DNA of 64,000 nt, from assembly GCA_009809945.1 (NCBI GenBank), contig WTPW01001104.1, forward strand, positions 11,310 to 75,309, written 5' to 3'. The DNA is from Gigaspora margarita (lineage: Eukaryota > Glomeromycota > Glomeromycetes > Diversisporales > Gigasporaceae). A model generated the notes under the pieces. That model did no database searches. It was not told where the DNA came from and saw only the letters and a program-made list of their open reading frames with translations. Positions 12,456 to 23,885 of the stretch are shown here, in pieces (positions within the stretch are counted from its first letter, which is position 1; each line of letters starts with the position of its first letter). The position numbers were made by a program, and so were the translations under genes.

Positions 12456-13590
12456 TAAATACGAGGCCAACAACTTTACTTTCAGAAGGTACTTTTTTTA
12501 GCAATCAGATTTAAAATTTTTAGTTGATTTATCATATGACTCATTTGTGATCGTATGATTTTTTGTTCAATGAGATAAGATGATTTTTTGACCCATTATT
12601 TATTGTTCGGCGTGTTTTATTTTCTAATTTATAAAACAGAATACTTAAATGGGCATAATATTATTTTATTTATAGTACCTTTATTATAAATTTAGTGTTT
12701 GTTTGTTTATAATTCCGAATAAAATTTTTTAATTTTTGTAAATTACTAACCTTTATAATAAAATGAATATAAAGCCAAGAGATTATGTTTTTCTGAGAAA
12801 AACAAATGCATGTATATTTAATGTATAATTGGTTTTTATAATCTGGTTGAGTTAAAATTTTAAAAAAATTTTTTGTTTTATAACATTAATAATTTAATAA
12901 TTTAAGAATATTAATAAATTCTATTACTAGTATTTAATGTCGAGGATCATAAATAAATCGAATTAAAATGAAATGTGGGTTTCTATTTAACCCACTAAAC
13001 CCATTTATACTTGTTTAACATAAACTCTACTCTAAAACTAACCTCTACAACCTTAACCCTTAATCTTAAAAAATGCGCCCCAAAAATTTTATTTTTCGGT
13101 GACTTGTCAATTTTAATCCGATTTCATCATTGTAAGATCCGTCACATTTAATATTATAGTTAATATTTATTATATTTTACAAATTAGTTAAATATAATAC
13201 TTGATGTTTTAAGTAAAATAAAATTTTTAATTGATCTAATAATATTATTTTAACTTTGAATTTTAATACTTTATAACTTATATAAAATTATATATACTGT
13301 AGGTAATATAAATTGAGGTAAATCGTAGTATATATATAAAAATAGTTTTTCTACATATGATGGAATGCAGTTAGCTTACAATAAGTCGTTTGTGCCAAGT
13401 AAATGTTTATTAAAGTTTGTAAACAAGTTATTTCTGTTCGAATAATGGTAAACTTATTGAAATACTTTAAGTTTAGAATATCACGATTATTGGTATTTTT
13501 CTCTTTGTAATTATGATTTTTACTTATTGCCAGGCATTCAGAACGTAATAATAATTCCCTACCAATTTTCATTATGAAATTTTATGCCTT
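12456..13590. other. Isocitrate lyase 3' region and gene-free stretch
   Basis: No further gene is recognised. The stretch is AT-rich, with ACCTCTACAACCTTAACCC near 13035-13060. The minus-strand open frame at 13351-13572 has no recognisable features and unbiased codon use. Confidence 0.5.
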
Positions 13591-13646
13591 TCAACTAGGG
13601 ATGTAATTAGTTTGCCTAGATTGGCTTTGGCTTATGAAGTCATAGC

Positions 13647-13759
13647 TAGGGTTGTTAATGGAGCACTCCAATCAATAATTAAACATATAACCCACTCCGG
13701 AGCACTCCAGAGGTGGGTTGTGTTTTATTAATGTCTGGGATACTCCGTTAACAAACCTA
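13647..13759. mobile_element. 113-bp hAT-type MITE with perfect 8-bp TSD
   Basis: The termini TAGGGTTGTTAATGGAG and (other strand) TAGGTTTGTTAACGGAG match at 15 of 17 positions. The flanks are an exact 8-bp duplication, GTCATAGC, at 13639-13646 and 13760-13767. This is diagnostic of hAT-superfamily insertion. The interior contains GGAGTGCTCCGGAGTGGG-like inverted phrases and no ORF. Confidence 0.85.
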
Positions 13760-13950
13760 GTCATAGCCAAAGCTTAAACCATAGTTTTTAGCAGCTATAA
13801 TCTAAGCTATGACTGTTAATATGGCTTAGCTTATAGCCAAAGACATAATATAAGCCATGATTTAAGTTAATTAAGCCATGGCTTAAACTAAAGTTTAAGC
13901 CACAACTTTAGCTATCATCGGGAAAATAAATATGGCGCAGATCTGCACAG

Positions 13951-14610
13951 TAGAGGTACCCGGGTCACCCGTGTGAATTGAAATCGGGTGACCCGGATGA
14001 AAACGGGTTTGATATATGTTATGCGTCATTTATTGATTCCTGTCAGTTCGGAATCATTTTTGAATTTTCATCGATCAACCAATAATTGTCACTTATTGAA
14101 ATGAAAAGAAAAACAAGCATTTATTATTTATTGTTTATTCTTTCGTTTAGAATAATAATCACGATAATATAAATTCGTGAATGTAAACAAATACTAGAAA
14201 TTTGAAAGTCGCTGTTTTAAAAGTTAAAAACCAGTAATTTATCTGTAAGATTGTAGAGATAAAGCAAAACTAAATGAAATCATGTACTCAAACTTTGTGA
14301 ATGTGCAAATATCCATATCTAATATCAATAAGGTAAAACAACAAAATCATTGCCCTGTGAAGTATTCATTCTTGTTAAGGCAAATGTTAATAAATCATAT
14401 ACTCAGTCAATCTTCATAGTAAAGTTTCGAGTCAAATAGCAATAAAATAGTCTTTGTTATTAAATGAAGTGACATGATTTAATATACAGAATGAATTATT
14501 AAAAATGAATTAACATACCAACTGATTTGACCGGGGTTTCAAATCAGTGATCCGGGTCACCCGTTTTGACCCGGATGACCCGGTTTACTATAACCTGGTT
14601 CGGAACTCTA
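13951..14610. mobile_element. 660-bp hAT-type element with GGGTGACCCGG ends
   Basis: It is flanked by a perfect 8-bp duplication CTGCACAG (13943-13950, 14611-14618). The ends start TAGAG, and subterminal regions on both sides carry GGGTCACCCG/CGGGTGACCCGG palindromic motifs. No transposase is encoded. A larger relative with the same GGGTCACCCG subterminal motif is at 37910-39577. Confidence 0.85.
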
Positions 14611-14639
14611 CTGCACAGATTTGTGACCCTGAAAAATTT

Positions 14640-15060
14640 TAACAAAATTTTGCATAACGTGTGATCCTAGTGGTCTAAGCTCAACGATTTTGGTACCATT
14701 TGATTTGGTTTGATGAGCCGAATCGAATGGTACCAAAAATCATTAAATTCCAATTACTAAAACAAGAACTGACCTACAAATCGTTTTTTGTGAATAACTT
14801 GTTAACTAATAATCTAATTTTAACATTTTTGGTACTGTTCAAACTGTCTCATTAAGAGGAATCAAATGGTACCAAAATCATTAAATTTGGACCACTGGTT
14901 GGCATGGTTATTTGATATTTATAAAATGAGATTTTCTTGTATTCTAGTAATTGGAATTCAATGATTTTGATAATATTTGATTTAGCTTATTGAGATGAAT
15001 CAAATGGTACCAAAATTGTTGAGTTTGGACCACCGGCTTACAAGTTATTGTTAAAATTTT
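14640..15060. repeat. Three diverged GGTACC palindromic modules (A-type)
   Basis: Three imperfect palindromes of about 55 bp (about 14687-14741, 14826-14884, 14964-15025) each run from GATTTTGGTACC.. through a central TCTCATT.AGA-like core to ATGGTACCAAAATC. They are diverged relatives of the A modules in the palindrome at 26812-28973. Confidence 0.75.
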
Positions 15061-15598
15061 TCAGGATTACAGATTTGTGCTATATTTATTTTTCTGATAA
15101 TGTCTTAAGTAATTTAACTATAGTTTAAACTAGTTAAACTATAGCTTAAAGATAGAATAAACGTAGATATGATTTACATAGTACTACAAAATTTATATAG
15201 AAAGCAAAAGTATTCTTCTAATAAAACTTTTTAGAATTATAATTAATATTTCCAAAATTTTGTAATATATAATTTAATATTTCATATTTGTTATAATAAA
15301 ATTTTAAACTCTATATCATTTAAAAAATCTATTTTTATAAATTGATAAAAAAAACTTAAATAGACCCAAATATATTTAGATTGCACAAAAATTGCTAATT
15401 CTGATTGGTCAGATCTCTGTTGTTTACAATTCTGATTGGTCAATCATCTGATTTCATATGATTGCAACATGATCACTATTAAAAATAATCTACATTTACT
15501 TTACACTTAAACTATTTAAATTATAGTTTAAACTAGTTTGGCTTTAGCTTAAACTATTTAAACTATGCTCTAAACTAGTTAGCTATAGCTTAAACTAT

Positions 15599-15941
15599 TT
15601 TTTTTTTTTTATGTCAAAGTTTCCACTATAGGAAAAGGTTTTTATTCAAGCAACCGGATCAAGAGCACCTCTTTGGGTACCTAACATTTGTTGCATTGAT
15701 GAGGATACAACTAGCTACATATACAACTTTTGGTTGTCAAATTTAAGTAGTCCACCCGAAGGTTCTACACTAGTTGCCATACCTGCAACCCAACTAGAGG
15801 GTTAACTATTTAAACTCTCTGGTCCTTGCTTCTCCTGTCAATCCTACTTGTATCACCGATACAATCCTCCAATACATTAGTTATTTAAAGTTAGTCCCAG
15901 ATACTTTATAAAATCTCCTTAGAACTAATTTATTCTTGCGG
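15599..15941 (-). mobile_element. Poly(A)-tailed SINE-like retroposon, copy 2
   Basis: This is homologous along its length to copy 1 at 3456-3782, including the GAATAAAAACC phrase next to the minus-strand poly(A) tail (plus-strand T run at 15599-15611). It differs by scattered substitutions and a small insertion (CAACCCAACTAGAGGG). No target duplication was identified here. Its insertion splits the Y repeats. Confidence 0.7.
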
Positions 15942-16284
15942 TACACTTGGTAGAGCAGTTTCTGTTCCACACAGGTATTACCTATGCTTCAATAACTTAC
16001 ACATCTACTAAGACGAACCACTTGCAGTCTAAGAATTAGTCTAAACCACTACCATTACCATCAGGAAATTTTATATATAGATATTAATCGATATATAACA
16101 GTTAATCGTTTTATATCGATTAAAAAATAACGATATATATCGATTAACCAGTTAAAAATTGATATATATCTAAATCGATATATATCATTTTCTATATTAA
16201 ATCGTTATATATCTACAAATCGATTATAATCAGAATTATTTAAAACAATATATAACGATTAACAGATCTTTAACGATTACACAG

Positions 16285-16403
16285 NNNNNNNNNNNNNNNN
16301 NNNNNNNNNNNNNNNNNNNNNNNNNNNNNNNNNNNNNNNNNNNNNNNNNNNNNNNNNNNNNNNNNNNNNNNNNNNNNNNNNNNNNNNNNNNNNNNNNNNN
16401 NNN
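16285..16403. other. Assembly gap (N run)
   Basis: A run of N inside the left end of element X1, followed by a poly(A) run and a polypyrimidine tract (16440-16560). The gap probably reflects collapse of repetitive sequence. Confidence 0.99.
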
Positions 16404-16423
16404 AAAAAAAAAAAAAAAAAAAG

Positions 16424-16562
16424 GTGTTTTTGAACGATTTTTACCCCTCTCTCCCTTTTACCCTCTCTTTCTTTTATCCCCTCTCCCTTTTACCCCCCTC
16501 TCTCTTTTTCTCCTCTTTCTTTTTTTTTCTTTTTTCTCTTTCTTTTTTTTCTCTTTCTTTTT
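16424..16562. repeat. Polypyrimidine CCCCTCTCTTTT tract
   Basis: Repeated CCCTCTCCCTTTTACC and CTTTTTTT units form a nearly pure C/T strand. The open frame spanning it encodes only low-complexity S/L/F sequence and is not a gene. Confidence 0.8.
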
Positions 16563-17684
16563 TCTATTTAATATTTCGAATACTTTCAAAATATTTTGGG
16601 ATCAGTAGATCTGTAACCTGGATCATATCAAAGACGCGTTTGACTAATATTTTCGAAATGTTTTGATAATTTTCGATGATTGTACCACAAGATCAGATTA
16701 GATCTTTGTTTATTTTTTTTTTGTTTATAATTTAGATCTTTTATCAATTTTATATTGTTTCTTCGTATTTCTTTTGTTTTTTTTTGGTTTCGTTTCATTT
16801 TTTTAGTTTCTTTTTGTTTTTTTTTTATTTATATTTTTTTTTATTTAATTTTTTTTACTTTATTTTTACACTTTACCACTAGCACTTTGCAAGAAATCCA
16901 ATAACTTTCCAGTACTTTGCACAAGCCAATTCAGCCTTTTGACACTTTGCAAGAACACACAACACCTTTCTCTAGCAATTTCGAATGTTTAAGAATGCAA
17001 GTTTTCACAAGTATTCGCAAGTTTTCGCAAGGTTTTGTTTTATTTATTTTTTTGTTTCATGTTTTTTGTTTTTGTTTTTATATTTATTAATTTATTTTAT
17101 TCTGGCACTTTGCGAAAACCTTCGACGATTTCTGAATTGCAAAACATGAACTTAAAATAGAGATTTGGAGCTTTGTTTATTTTTTTATTTAGTTTGCTTA
17201 CATTTTTGTTTTTTGTTTGTTTTCTTTTTTTTTTATTTCAGAACTTTGCAAGAAAACCGCTTAACTTTTCCGGCACTTCAATTCTAACATCTCTGGCACT
17301 TTGCAGGAAGTCACGAATATGAACGAATATAATCGAATACAAGCAAATATGAGCGAAATATAAGTTTATTTTTTTCATTTTTGTTTTTTTTTGTTATTTT
17401 TTTGGTTTGTTTTTTGTTTGTTTTTTTTACTTATTTTTTTAATTTTATTTTATTTTATTTATTCCTTACTTCTTTTGGAACTTTGCAAGAAAATGATCTA
17501 ACTTTCTGGAACTTTGCAAGAAGTAGCGAATATAAGCGAATATAAGCAAATATGAACGAATATAAGCAATTATGAGTGAATATAAGAAATATAATAGTTT
17601 ATTTTTTTATTTTTTTTGGTTTCGTTGTTTTTTGAATTTATTTTTTTTGACATTTTTTTATAATAATTTATAATAAAATATGTA

Positions 17685-18084
17685 CCGTATTTTCACGTAA
17701 TAACGCTCATGAGCATTATTTAGAAAATCATGACCCCTAAAAATTTTATATATAACCTCAAAATAACGCTTATGCACGTCCCGTAATAACGTGCACACCT
17801 CTATAAAATAATCATATAAAATCCTATTCTGATTTACCAGTAGGTTTCATCTATATATAATGATAATACTACTATACAAATGATTTAGATAATTTTGATA
17901 TCTCTGGGATTACTCTACTCTGGCATACTTCACTTAAAGTGAAAGTTCTTAATTGTAAAGTATAGCCAGCATGTGCATTATTTAGAAAACCAGAATTTGT
18001 AAAAAATTACTTATTGTCTCAAAATAACGCACATGCGCGTACTCTAAATAACGTGCAGATGGGCGTTATTATGTGAAAATATGG
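17685..18084. mobile_element. MITE family M3, CCGTATTTTCACGTAATAACG ends, copy 1
   Basis: The left end CCGTATTTTCACGTAATAA is inverted at the right end (TTATTATGTGAAAATATGG). TA flanks both ends (17683-17684, 18085-18086). Internally, AATAACGC phrases recur as two sub-repeats. It is nested in element X1. A 116-bp relative is at 43733-43848. Confidence 0.8.
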
Positions 18085-18384
18085 TAATATTTTAAAATAT
18101 AATAATAATAAATAAAAAAAATAAAATTTTATATTAAAAAATTGCGAAAACTTGTGAAAACCTGTAAAACGTTTAAAAATTTGCAAAAAGTATGATTATG
18201 TGAATATAATAATTATTAATTGATATTATATTCGATATATATTGATTAACCGGATATATATCGATTACTATCACTATTGATAGTAATCGACAGGGGTGAT
18301 GAGTATCAATATATATCTTACCAGTTAGTAATCGATATATATCTATATATAAAATTTGCCAATAACCTACTTATGCCCTTGTGA

Positions 18385-18918
18385 TGTTCCTCAAACCCCA
18401 GTACCTGGTCAGTTTCTCTTTTAGCTTCTTTTCTCTAGTTGTATTCCTACTCCTAATACAAAAACCCGAAAGAGTTGATCAGTCTAGCATTAGGATGCCA
18501 TATAGTCTCCCTCCTCTTGGTACATGCTTTCAAAACACATGTTCTTTTTCTCTGATACGACTCTCTTAGTTTGGTTGGTAAGGTCCTCCAATCCTTTTTA
18601 TCATGGATTTGCTTCTGGTCAGTTTCTATTCAAGATTCTTTTCTCTGGCACCATTGAAAGTCTAGGTACTTCTTTACTCAGGTCTTGCCAAGCAGGTTCC
18701 TATGCTAATTCCCAGAAGTTGCATGCTTTCTTTTTTCTCTTGTAATATTACACAAGTCAGTGGCTTCCAATAACTTGGTGTTATCTGGATTACAGATTGA
18801 AGATTCAATTAGTTGAAGCGCAGATTAGTTTCATAATACAAATACAATTTTCAAAACCATTTTTAGTAGGATTCAAACTCTGCATATATCACTTAGAGAA
18901 GGTGACAACTAAAGCTAC
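18385..18918 (-). mobile_element. Possible tRNA-headed SINE on the minus strand
   Basis: The minus strand begins with a tRNA-like segment. An A-box-like TAGCTTTAGTTG (plus 18906-18917) is followed 27 nt later by a B-box-like GTTTGAATCC (plus 18869-18878), roughly tRNA spacing. The body (18385-18860) is GC-richer than its surroundings and contains two related GAAACTGACCAG phrases. It ends at the right edge of element X1. No poly(A) or target duplication was found, so the assignment is tentative. Confidence 0.4.
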
Positions 18919-19408
18919 AAACATTTCTTAGGGTAGTAACTACATATGGCACTATGGCTATAACATAAAGACTATACTACCTTTAGGCCATATTGCCATT
19001 ATGCCATATGTAGCAATAAAATAGTAAGCTGTAATGTCGTAATAGGTTAATTGGTATTGTATACCATTATTGGTGTTGTATGCCATTGTCATTTCACTAA
19101 AAAAAATCAGATGCTGATTAGCCAAAACTGAATAGCTTTTATGTTACAAATCCCAGATAAAACTCACCATTATTTATTTTTTATGTTAGAGTGCTGATAT
19201 TTATTAGGTAATATTTTAGGTAGTGAGGGTCAAGAAAAATCTTACCTTAGTTAGTTAGTTAAATTTAATTGGCTAAAATAAAATCTTACCTGGGGTAGGG
19301 GGTAAGCCCCTATAGTAAATAGATATTAAATAATAAATATTAGTGCTCTTAACGAAGCAATTTCATTTTTATTTATTTTTTTTTATTAATAAAAAAAAAC
19401 TTTTTAGT
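18919..19408. other. Gene-free stretch with ATGGCATA-type inverted phrases
   Basis: No gene is seen. TACATATGGCACTATGGC and GCCATTATGCCATATGTA (18950-19010) form an inverted pair, possibly another small element. A GGGGTAGGGGGTAAGCCCC segment lies near 19295. Confidence 0.4.
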
Positions 19409-19409
19409 A

Positions 19410-19582
19410 CAAGTTACTCTCATTATAGTAAAGTCATTGGGCTAAAGAATTTTCTTCACTATATCGAATATTCACTATATCGAGAGCTCTTTATATAGTA
19501 AAGTTTATATTTGTTCTAAAAAAAATCTTCACTATAAGCAATCTTCACTATATTAAGAATTCACTATAACAAGAGTGACTTG
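19410..19582. mobile_element. 173-bp Tc1/mariner-type MITE
   Basis: The left end CAAGTTACTCTCATTATAGT is inverted at the right end (ACTATAACAAGAGTGACTTG). TA flanks both sides (19408-19409, 19583-19584). The interior repeats TTCACTATA several times. It is non-coding. Confidence 0.8.
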
Positions 19583-19589
19583 TATTTAT

Positions 19590-20700
19590 GTTAGTTTTGT
19601 TCGAAGTTAACAATATCATTTAGTGATTTAGAAAGGGCGTAGGATCAATAAATGATCGAAGACATTATTATAGTGCAATTTCATCTCTTGGTAGTATATA
19701 CAAGACATTTTTTAAGTATTATTATTATGCATGCAAAATTTAATATTGGCTAACTTTATTTAAAGGCGCAAAAAGTTATGAATATTGTTGCTGTAACAAT
19801 GTCAAAGTATAAGTCAAGACACTTGGTATCTAAGTTACATTTATTTGTTAAAGTATTGCCAAAGTTACATCTTTTTTTAACATTTTTTTTTATTATTAGC
19901 ACTAAAGCTTTCATTTTAACATCAGAAAATCTTGGGCAATTAAGTAACCATTACTTTGTAATGCTCCAAAGACTGAAGTTTTATTAACTGCACTATGACC
20001 TTGACATCTTGGAATCTTTTTATTTTTATGTCTGTTAAAATTTGAGCCTTCAATAAGTGTTTCATATATTTAAAATGTATTGATATCTTAGTAAAATTTG
20101 TTGTTTGGTTCAATATCAATCAATTTTGTTAAATCAATAATTGCAACTTTGAAATTTAAGAGTAGCAGTATCTTGTTTGATTTTTAATGAATTTTCTAAA
20201 TCTTCAAGTATATATATATTCATCTTATTAATCTACATATTAAATGCAGCGATTAACTTATTTTTCAATAATTCATTATTCATATACTAGTACTATAGTA
20301 GTTGCTATTTTACAAAGAATTATAGTATTAAATTACAAATCAAACAAAAATACACTTTATAACTTTTCAGCACTACTTGCTAATTTCAATTTTCTGCTAC
20401 TGAAATTTACTTCTATAGATCCACTTTATGATCTTAGTTCAACACAAGAATATAAAATGCCTTCTAAATTTTGGAATGCAATACCTTAAACTATATACTG
20501 TGATTTGTATATTATAAAATGAAAAAACTAAAAAGCTTGTCAATAACTACCTAGGTTTATACCATTTTTATAGAATAGTATTATTTTAAAATTTAAACAC
20601 CAAATGGTATCGCCAGTAGAAAACCATGGTCCATAAGGATTGCCTCCTCCAGAAAAGCAAAATAAATTGCCGTAAAAACTTGATTGACCTAGGTCAAAAG
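19590..20700. other. AT-rich stretch without recognisable gene
   Basis: Two short open frames (19778-19987, 20244-20489) are present but show no known motif, no good initiation context and no splice-linked partner. I do not call them genes. Confidence 0.4.
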
Positions 20701-20721
20701 TTCTACTTATATAGTTATTTA

Positions 20722-20816
20722 TATGGCATACAGCATTTACACGGCATATAGCATTTATACGGCATATAGCATTTTTACTACTTACAGCATTTATATGGCA
20801 TGCAGCACTTCTACTT
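20722..20816. repeat. 18-bp tandem repeat, GGCATAYAGCATTTA unit
   Basis: About four to five copies of GGCATATAGCATTTATAC-type units are seen, the last ones degenerate. It is a simple minisatellite. Confidence 0.8.
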
Positions 20817-20857
20817 ATAGCAAAATGTGCAACCCCTCAAGATTTTAAATGTTTGTA

Positions 20858-21205
20858 CAGTACTGGACAGCAAAAACTAACTTTTTTTTTAAAGATGCCA
20901 AATTTGAGAATTTTATAATGATTCTGATTGGCTAATTTTGTATAACAAATAATAATGCTGCCCGAAACTTAGTAGTTTCAGATTAACCGAAACTGAAACT
21001 GGTATTACCAGTTTCGGTTATAATTTATTTTTCAAAACTTGTCTGAAAGTCCGAAGCTCTACTAAAAGTTTAAAACTATATCAAAAGCCCGAAACTATAT
21101 CAGAAGCCCGAAACTATACTAATAGTCCGAAACAATATTAAAAGTCCAAAGCTATATCAAAAGTCCGAAACTATACTAATGATTCAAAACTGTTCAAGGT
21201 TGCAA
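20858..21205 (+). repeat. Pogo-type end joined to CCGAAACTATA tandem array
   Basis: The left 90 bp match the terminus of the pogo-type MITE at 52451-52902 (TA then CAGTACTGGACAGCAAAAAC). They are followed by ATGCTGCCCGAAAC and about nine degenerate copies of a 16-20-bp unit (AAAGTCCGAAACTATATC). An inverted version of the same arrangement lies at 32100-32358. Confidence 0.65.
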
Positions 21206-21499
21206 AAAATTTTAAGTCAGAATTTTCTGTAAAAAACAAGTATATGTTAAATATCATTTATTGATTTCTGTCAATTCAGAATTCGATATGTTATGTACGA
21301 TTTTATCAATTAATTGATCAAAATAAAAAAAAGAATAGATGATTTTTCCGATTTCTTTAACATTTTTTTAAACTATGTAATAAATATTTTTGTAGAAATG
21401 CTGTAGAAGTTGTAGATTCATTACTTTGTAACAACTTTTGTAAGAATATATTATTTGCGCATATCATTTTACAAAGAATTTGAGTATTGTTTCTTTTTT

Positions 21500-21960
21500 A
21501 GGATGATAAAATTTAACTGTATTGGGATGAAAATTCAATCTTATAAGAATTATTACATGATTCGAGCAAATTTGGTTGTTTATTACATGAAAGGAATCAT
21601 GATTAGCCAAAAAGAATCGCAATTTAGAAAATAAAAAGAAAGAATTGCAAGCCAAGTGGATGATTTAACCGAAGAATGAGATCAATTACAAACTAAATTA
21701 GAGAATACAACAAAATTACTTCACAATTTACAAGATGATTGCGAGAACAATCGGCCCAGTCCAATTTTTACAAAGAAACCCAAGACCAGGAGGAAGACGA
21801 TACTATTGATGAAACACCACTATTCCTCGTAATAGTAAAGCATTTATATTTGGCGAACCTAAATTTTTTAGATGTTAAAGTTGCACAAAAAAATCCAAAA
21901 CATGTTCCGGGATATAATTTTTGATCATTAGAAAAGTTTTTTTTTAAAAAAAAACTAAAC
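21500..21960 (+). pseudogene. Decayed coding fragment, coiled-coil-like
   Basis: One plus-strand frame reads through about 21560-21835 with internal TAA and TGA codons. It contains an acidic/basic heptad-like stretch (SQVDDLTEE, then DQLQTKLENTTKLL). The interruptions fall where CAA/AAA and CGA codons would be expected. No family is recognised, and it could be part of an old transposon or host gene. The overlapping minus-strand frame is less convincing. Confidence 0.35.
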
Positions 21961-22209
21961 TGAATTAGTGAAAAGAAAGAAACAGGTAAAGCAAAATATG
22001 GTCTTAACTTTAAGAGGAATTATCTTTTTTTTTTTGCGGATTATTCTGGCTACCATTTTTTTTTTAAAAAAAAAATTATATGAATATATATACATATACG
22101 TAAGTCTTAATATAAATATTAGTTGCATCATCAGAAATAATGTTAAAGAAATCAGAAATCTGAAATCATTGATTTCTAAACTTACACTAAAAATCAATTA
22201 AAAATTGTA

Positions 22210-23880
22210 ATTCAAAGATTGGCTTTGGTAGCGGTCGTACCCTAAGATATGATAACCGGTTAACTACTGGATTTCCCATTGATATTTAAGATATCTAATA
22301 TGCTATATGAGCGACGCCAAAGAAAAATGAGACTTAATAAATATAATTGAAGTTCTAATTTTCCTTGGCATCATTCATATGATATTATCAGATATAAACA
22401 AGATAAAGTAAATTTCCTTTTCCAACAATCGTTTCATCGATAGCCCATTTAGCTGGCATCATACATTAGAGTTTCGCTTGATGTGATGTCTCCGCTAATT
22501 ACAATACGATTCATAATATTGATTTACGACTTTCAATTTTTGGTCTCAGCTAGTTATAATAAATAATTTAAATCAACCCGAGTTAATAACATCAAAGTTG
22601 TTACATATTGTGCGAAGTGTTTATATAGAATATTAGATATCATAGTAAAAAAAAACCCCCCCGTGAAATTATTTAATATGTACAGTTCATACCAGATACT
22701 GTATAGTATATACAATCGTATGGGATTTAATGTAAATTTTACAGCGATTACCGATCTAAAAAGATGTGACCCGATCAGTTTTATATATATAAAAAACCAG
22801 TTTTTTATTATATATAAGGGCCACAGATTTTGTTAGGTTTTACACCAATGAAGATCGACTTAACTGAAGTTCTGGTTTAACTTTTTCTGGTAATTAATTT
22901 AAATGCCGTAGCTTCTAAATTCTAAAATATATCGGTTATGCATTACTGCAACATTTAAATTTAATCCAAAAATGTCTTTACGCCCTCTATTGAATCATAA
23001 TCATTTTATCATGAATTTTACAATATACGTACGACCAGTCGCACCTACTTAGTTATTTACAATATTAGTAAATATGCGGCATTAGTAAAAGTCACCGGGG
23101 ACTCTAAATATATCTGATTAAGGCAAAAGACAAACGTTTCCATCATGTTATAATTGATATTTTTAGGGTATTTTAATTTCGAAACAACTGTTCTAATGCC
23201 TGCATTTGTGCGGATCCAATCAACTTGCTTGCACAGGTTTGGGTATGTGAAAATAAACATTGGTTCATTCTAATGTGACTGTTGTTTGTAACTTTTAGTG
23301 CGCAGCTATTTTATAACTTAATCTGAATAGTCTTGTAGCGACCGAATCATCATGTGCTGCACGTGATCTATAAGATAGATCATATTCATGACGTGAATTA
23401 TTAGTAGCGTAACCGATGAGTCAAATTGCAAGTAAAATAAAAATTGGCACTTTTTTTCTTCAGATAACTGATCGATCTAATAAAAGACTTACTTGATATA
23501 GCGTAATCATACCGAAGTCAAGTTTAGCAAATGATTAGAATAGTTTTATTATAATGATAAGAATAGCTGTAATGTTTCAAGATTTTTGAGCAAAAACAAT
23601 AATCGGTTTCTTAATTTGAATTAAGCATAAGAATGGATATGTTATAATAAAAATAACATCTTGAAATTATTCATTGTATATTTATGAAATATTCATTTAT
23701 TGGTGTTTTTGCCAAGTATAATTTTTTTTTTTTGCATTAATAGCTTCACATATTTTTTTCACACCAGGCTTAGTTTTCGCTTATGCTAAAATGGTTATTT
23801 ATTTATTGGCGATTTATTTTTTTTATTTTTAAAAATCTATTTAATTTGGCATAAACCATCTTTCACAATTTGCATAATTT
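22210..23880. other. Region upstream of the hAT transposase
   Basis: No second gene is recognised. Homopolymers (AAAAAAAAACCCCCCCC near 22647) and a TATATAA hairpin (22775-22820) are seen. The hAT element's left terminus should lie here but could not be identified. Confidence 0.4.
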
Positions 23881-23885
23881 CTTCA

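Larger units (their letters stand above)
13768..15598. repeat. Inverted-repeat element rich in TTAAACTATAGC (element Y)
   Basis: Variants of TAGCTTAAACTATTTAAAC recur at 13768-13910, 15105-15160 and 15500-15598, and again beside X2 (32400-32440, 34868-34915). Inside, CATCGGGAAAATAAATATGG (13915 on) and the block around CTGAAAAATTTTAAC (14635) are repeated in inverted orientation at 15046-15105. That places two arms around the GGTACC module region. A hAT-like element (13951-14610) interrupts the left arm. Confidence 0.6.
16064..18360. mobile_element. Element X, copy 1 (contains gap)
   Basis: The ends are inverted repeats GG(C)AAATTTTATATATAGAT followed by tandem TATATATCGAT/ATCGATATAT subterminal repeats. 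The interior carries CACTTTGCAAGAA repeats with T-rich spacers, and a unique block around GATCAGATTAGATCTTTGTT (about 16693). A second copy in opposite orientation is at 32448-34862. No transposase ORF is visible in the assembled part; an internal N run (16285-16403) hides some sequence. Another MITE (17685-18084) is nested inside. Confidence 0.7.

Noticed and set aside
13351..13572. 73-residue minus-strand ORF
   Set aside because: No motif, random-looking composition, and no splice-linked partner.
16424..16666. 80-residue plus-strand ORF
   Set aside because: It is a translation of a polypyrimidine tract next to an assembly gap.
20244..20489. 81-residue plus-strand ORF
   Set aside because: No recognisable domain and no supporting context; kept only as a note in the gene-free stretch.
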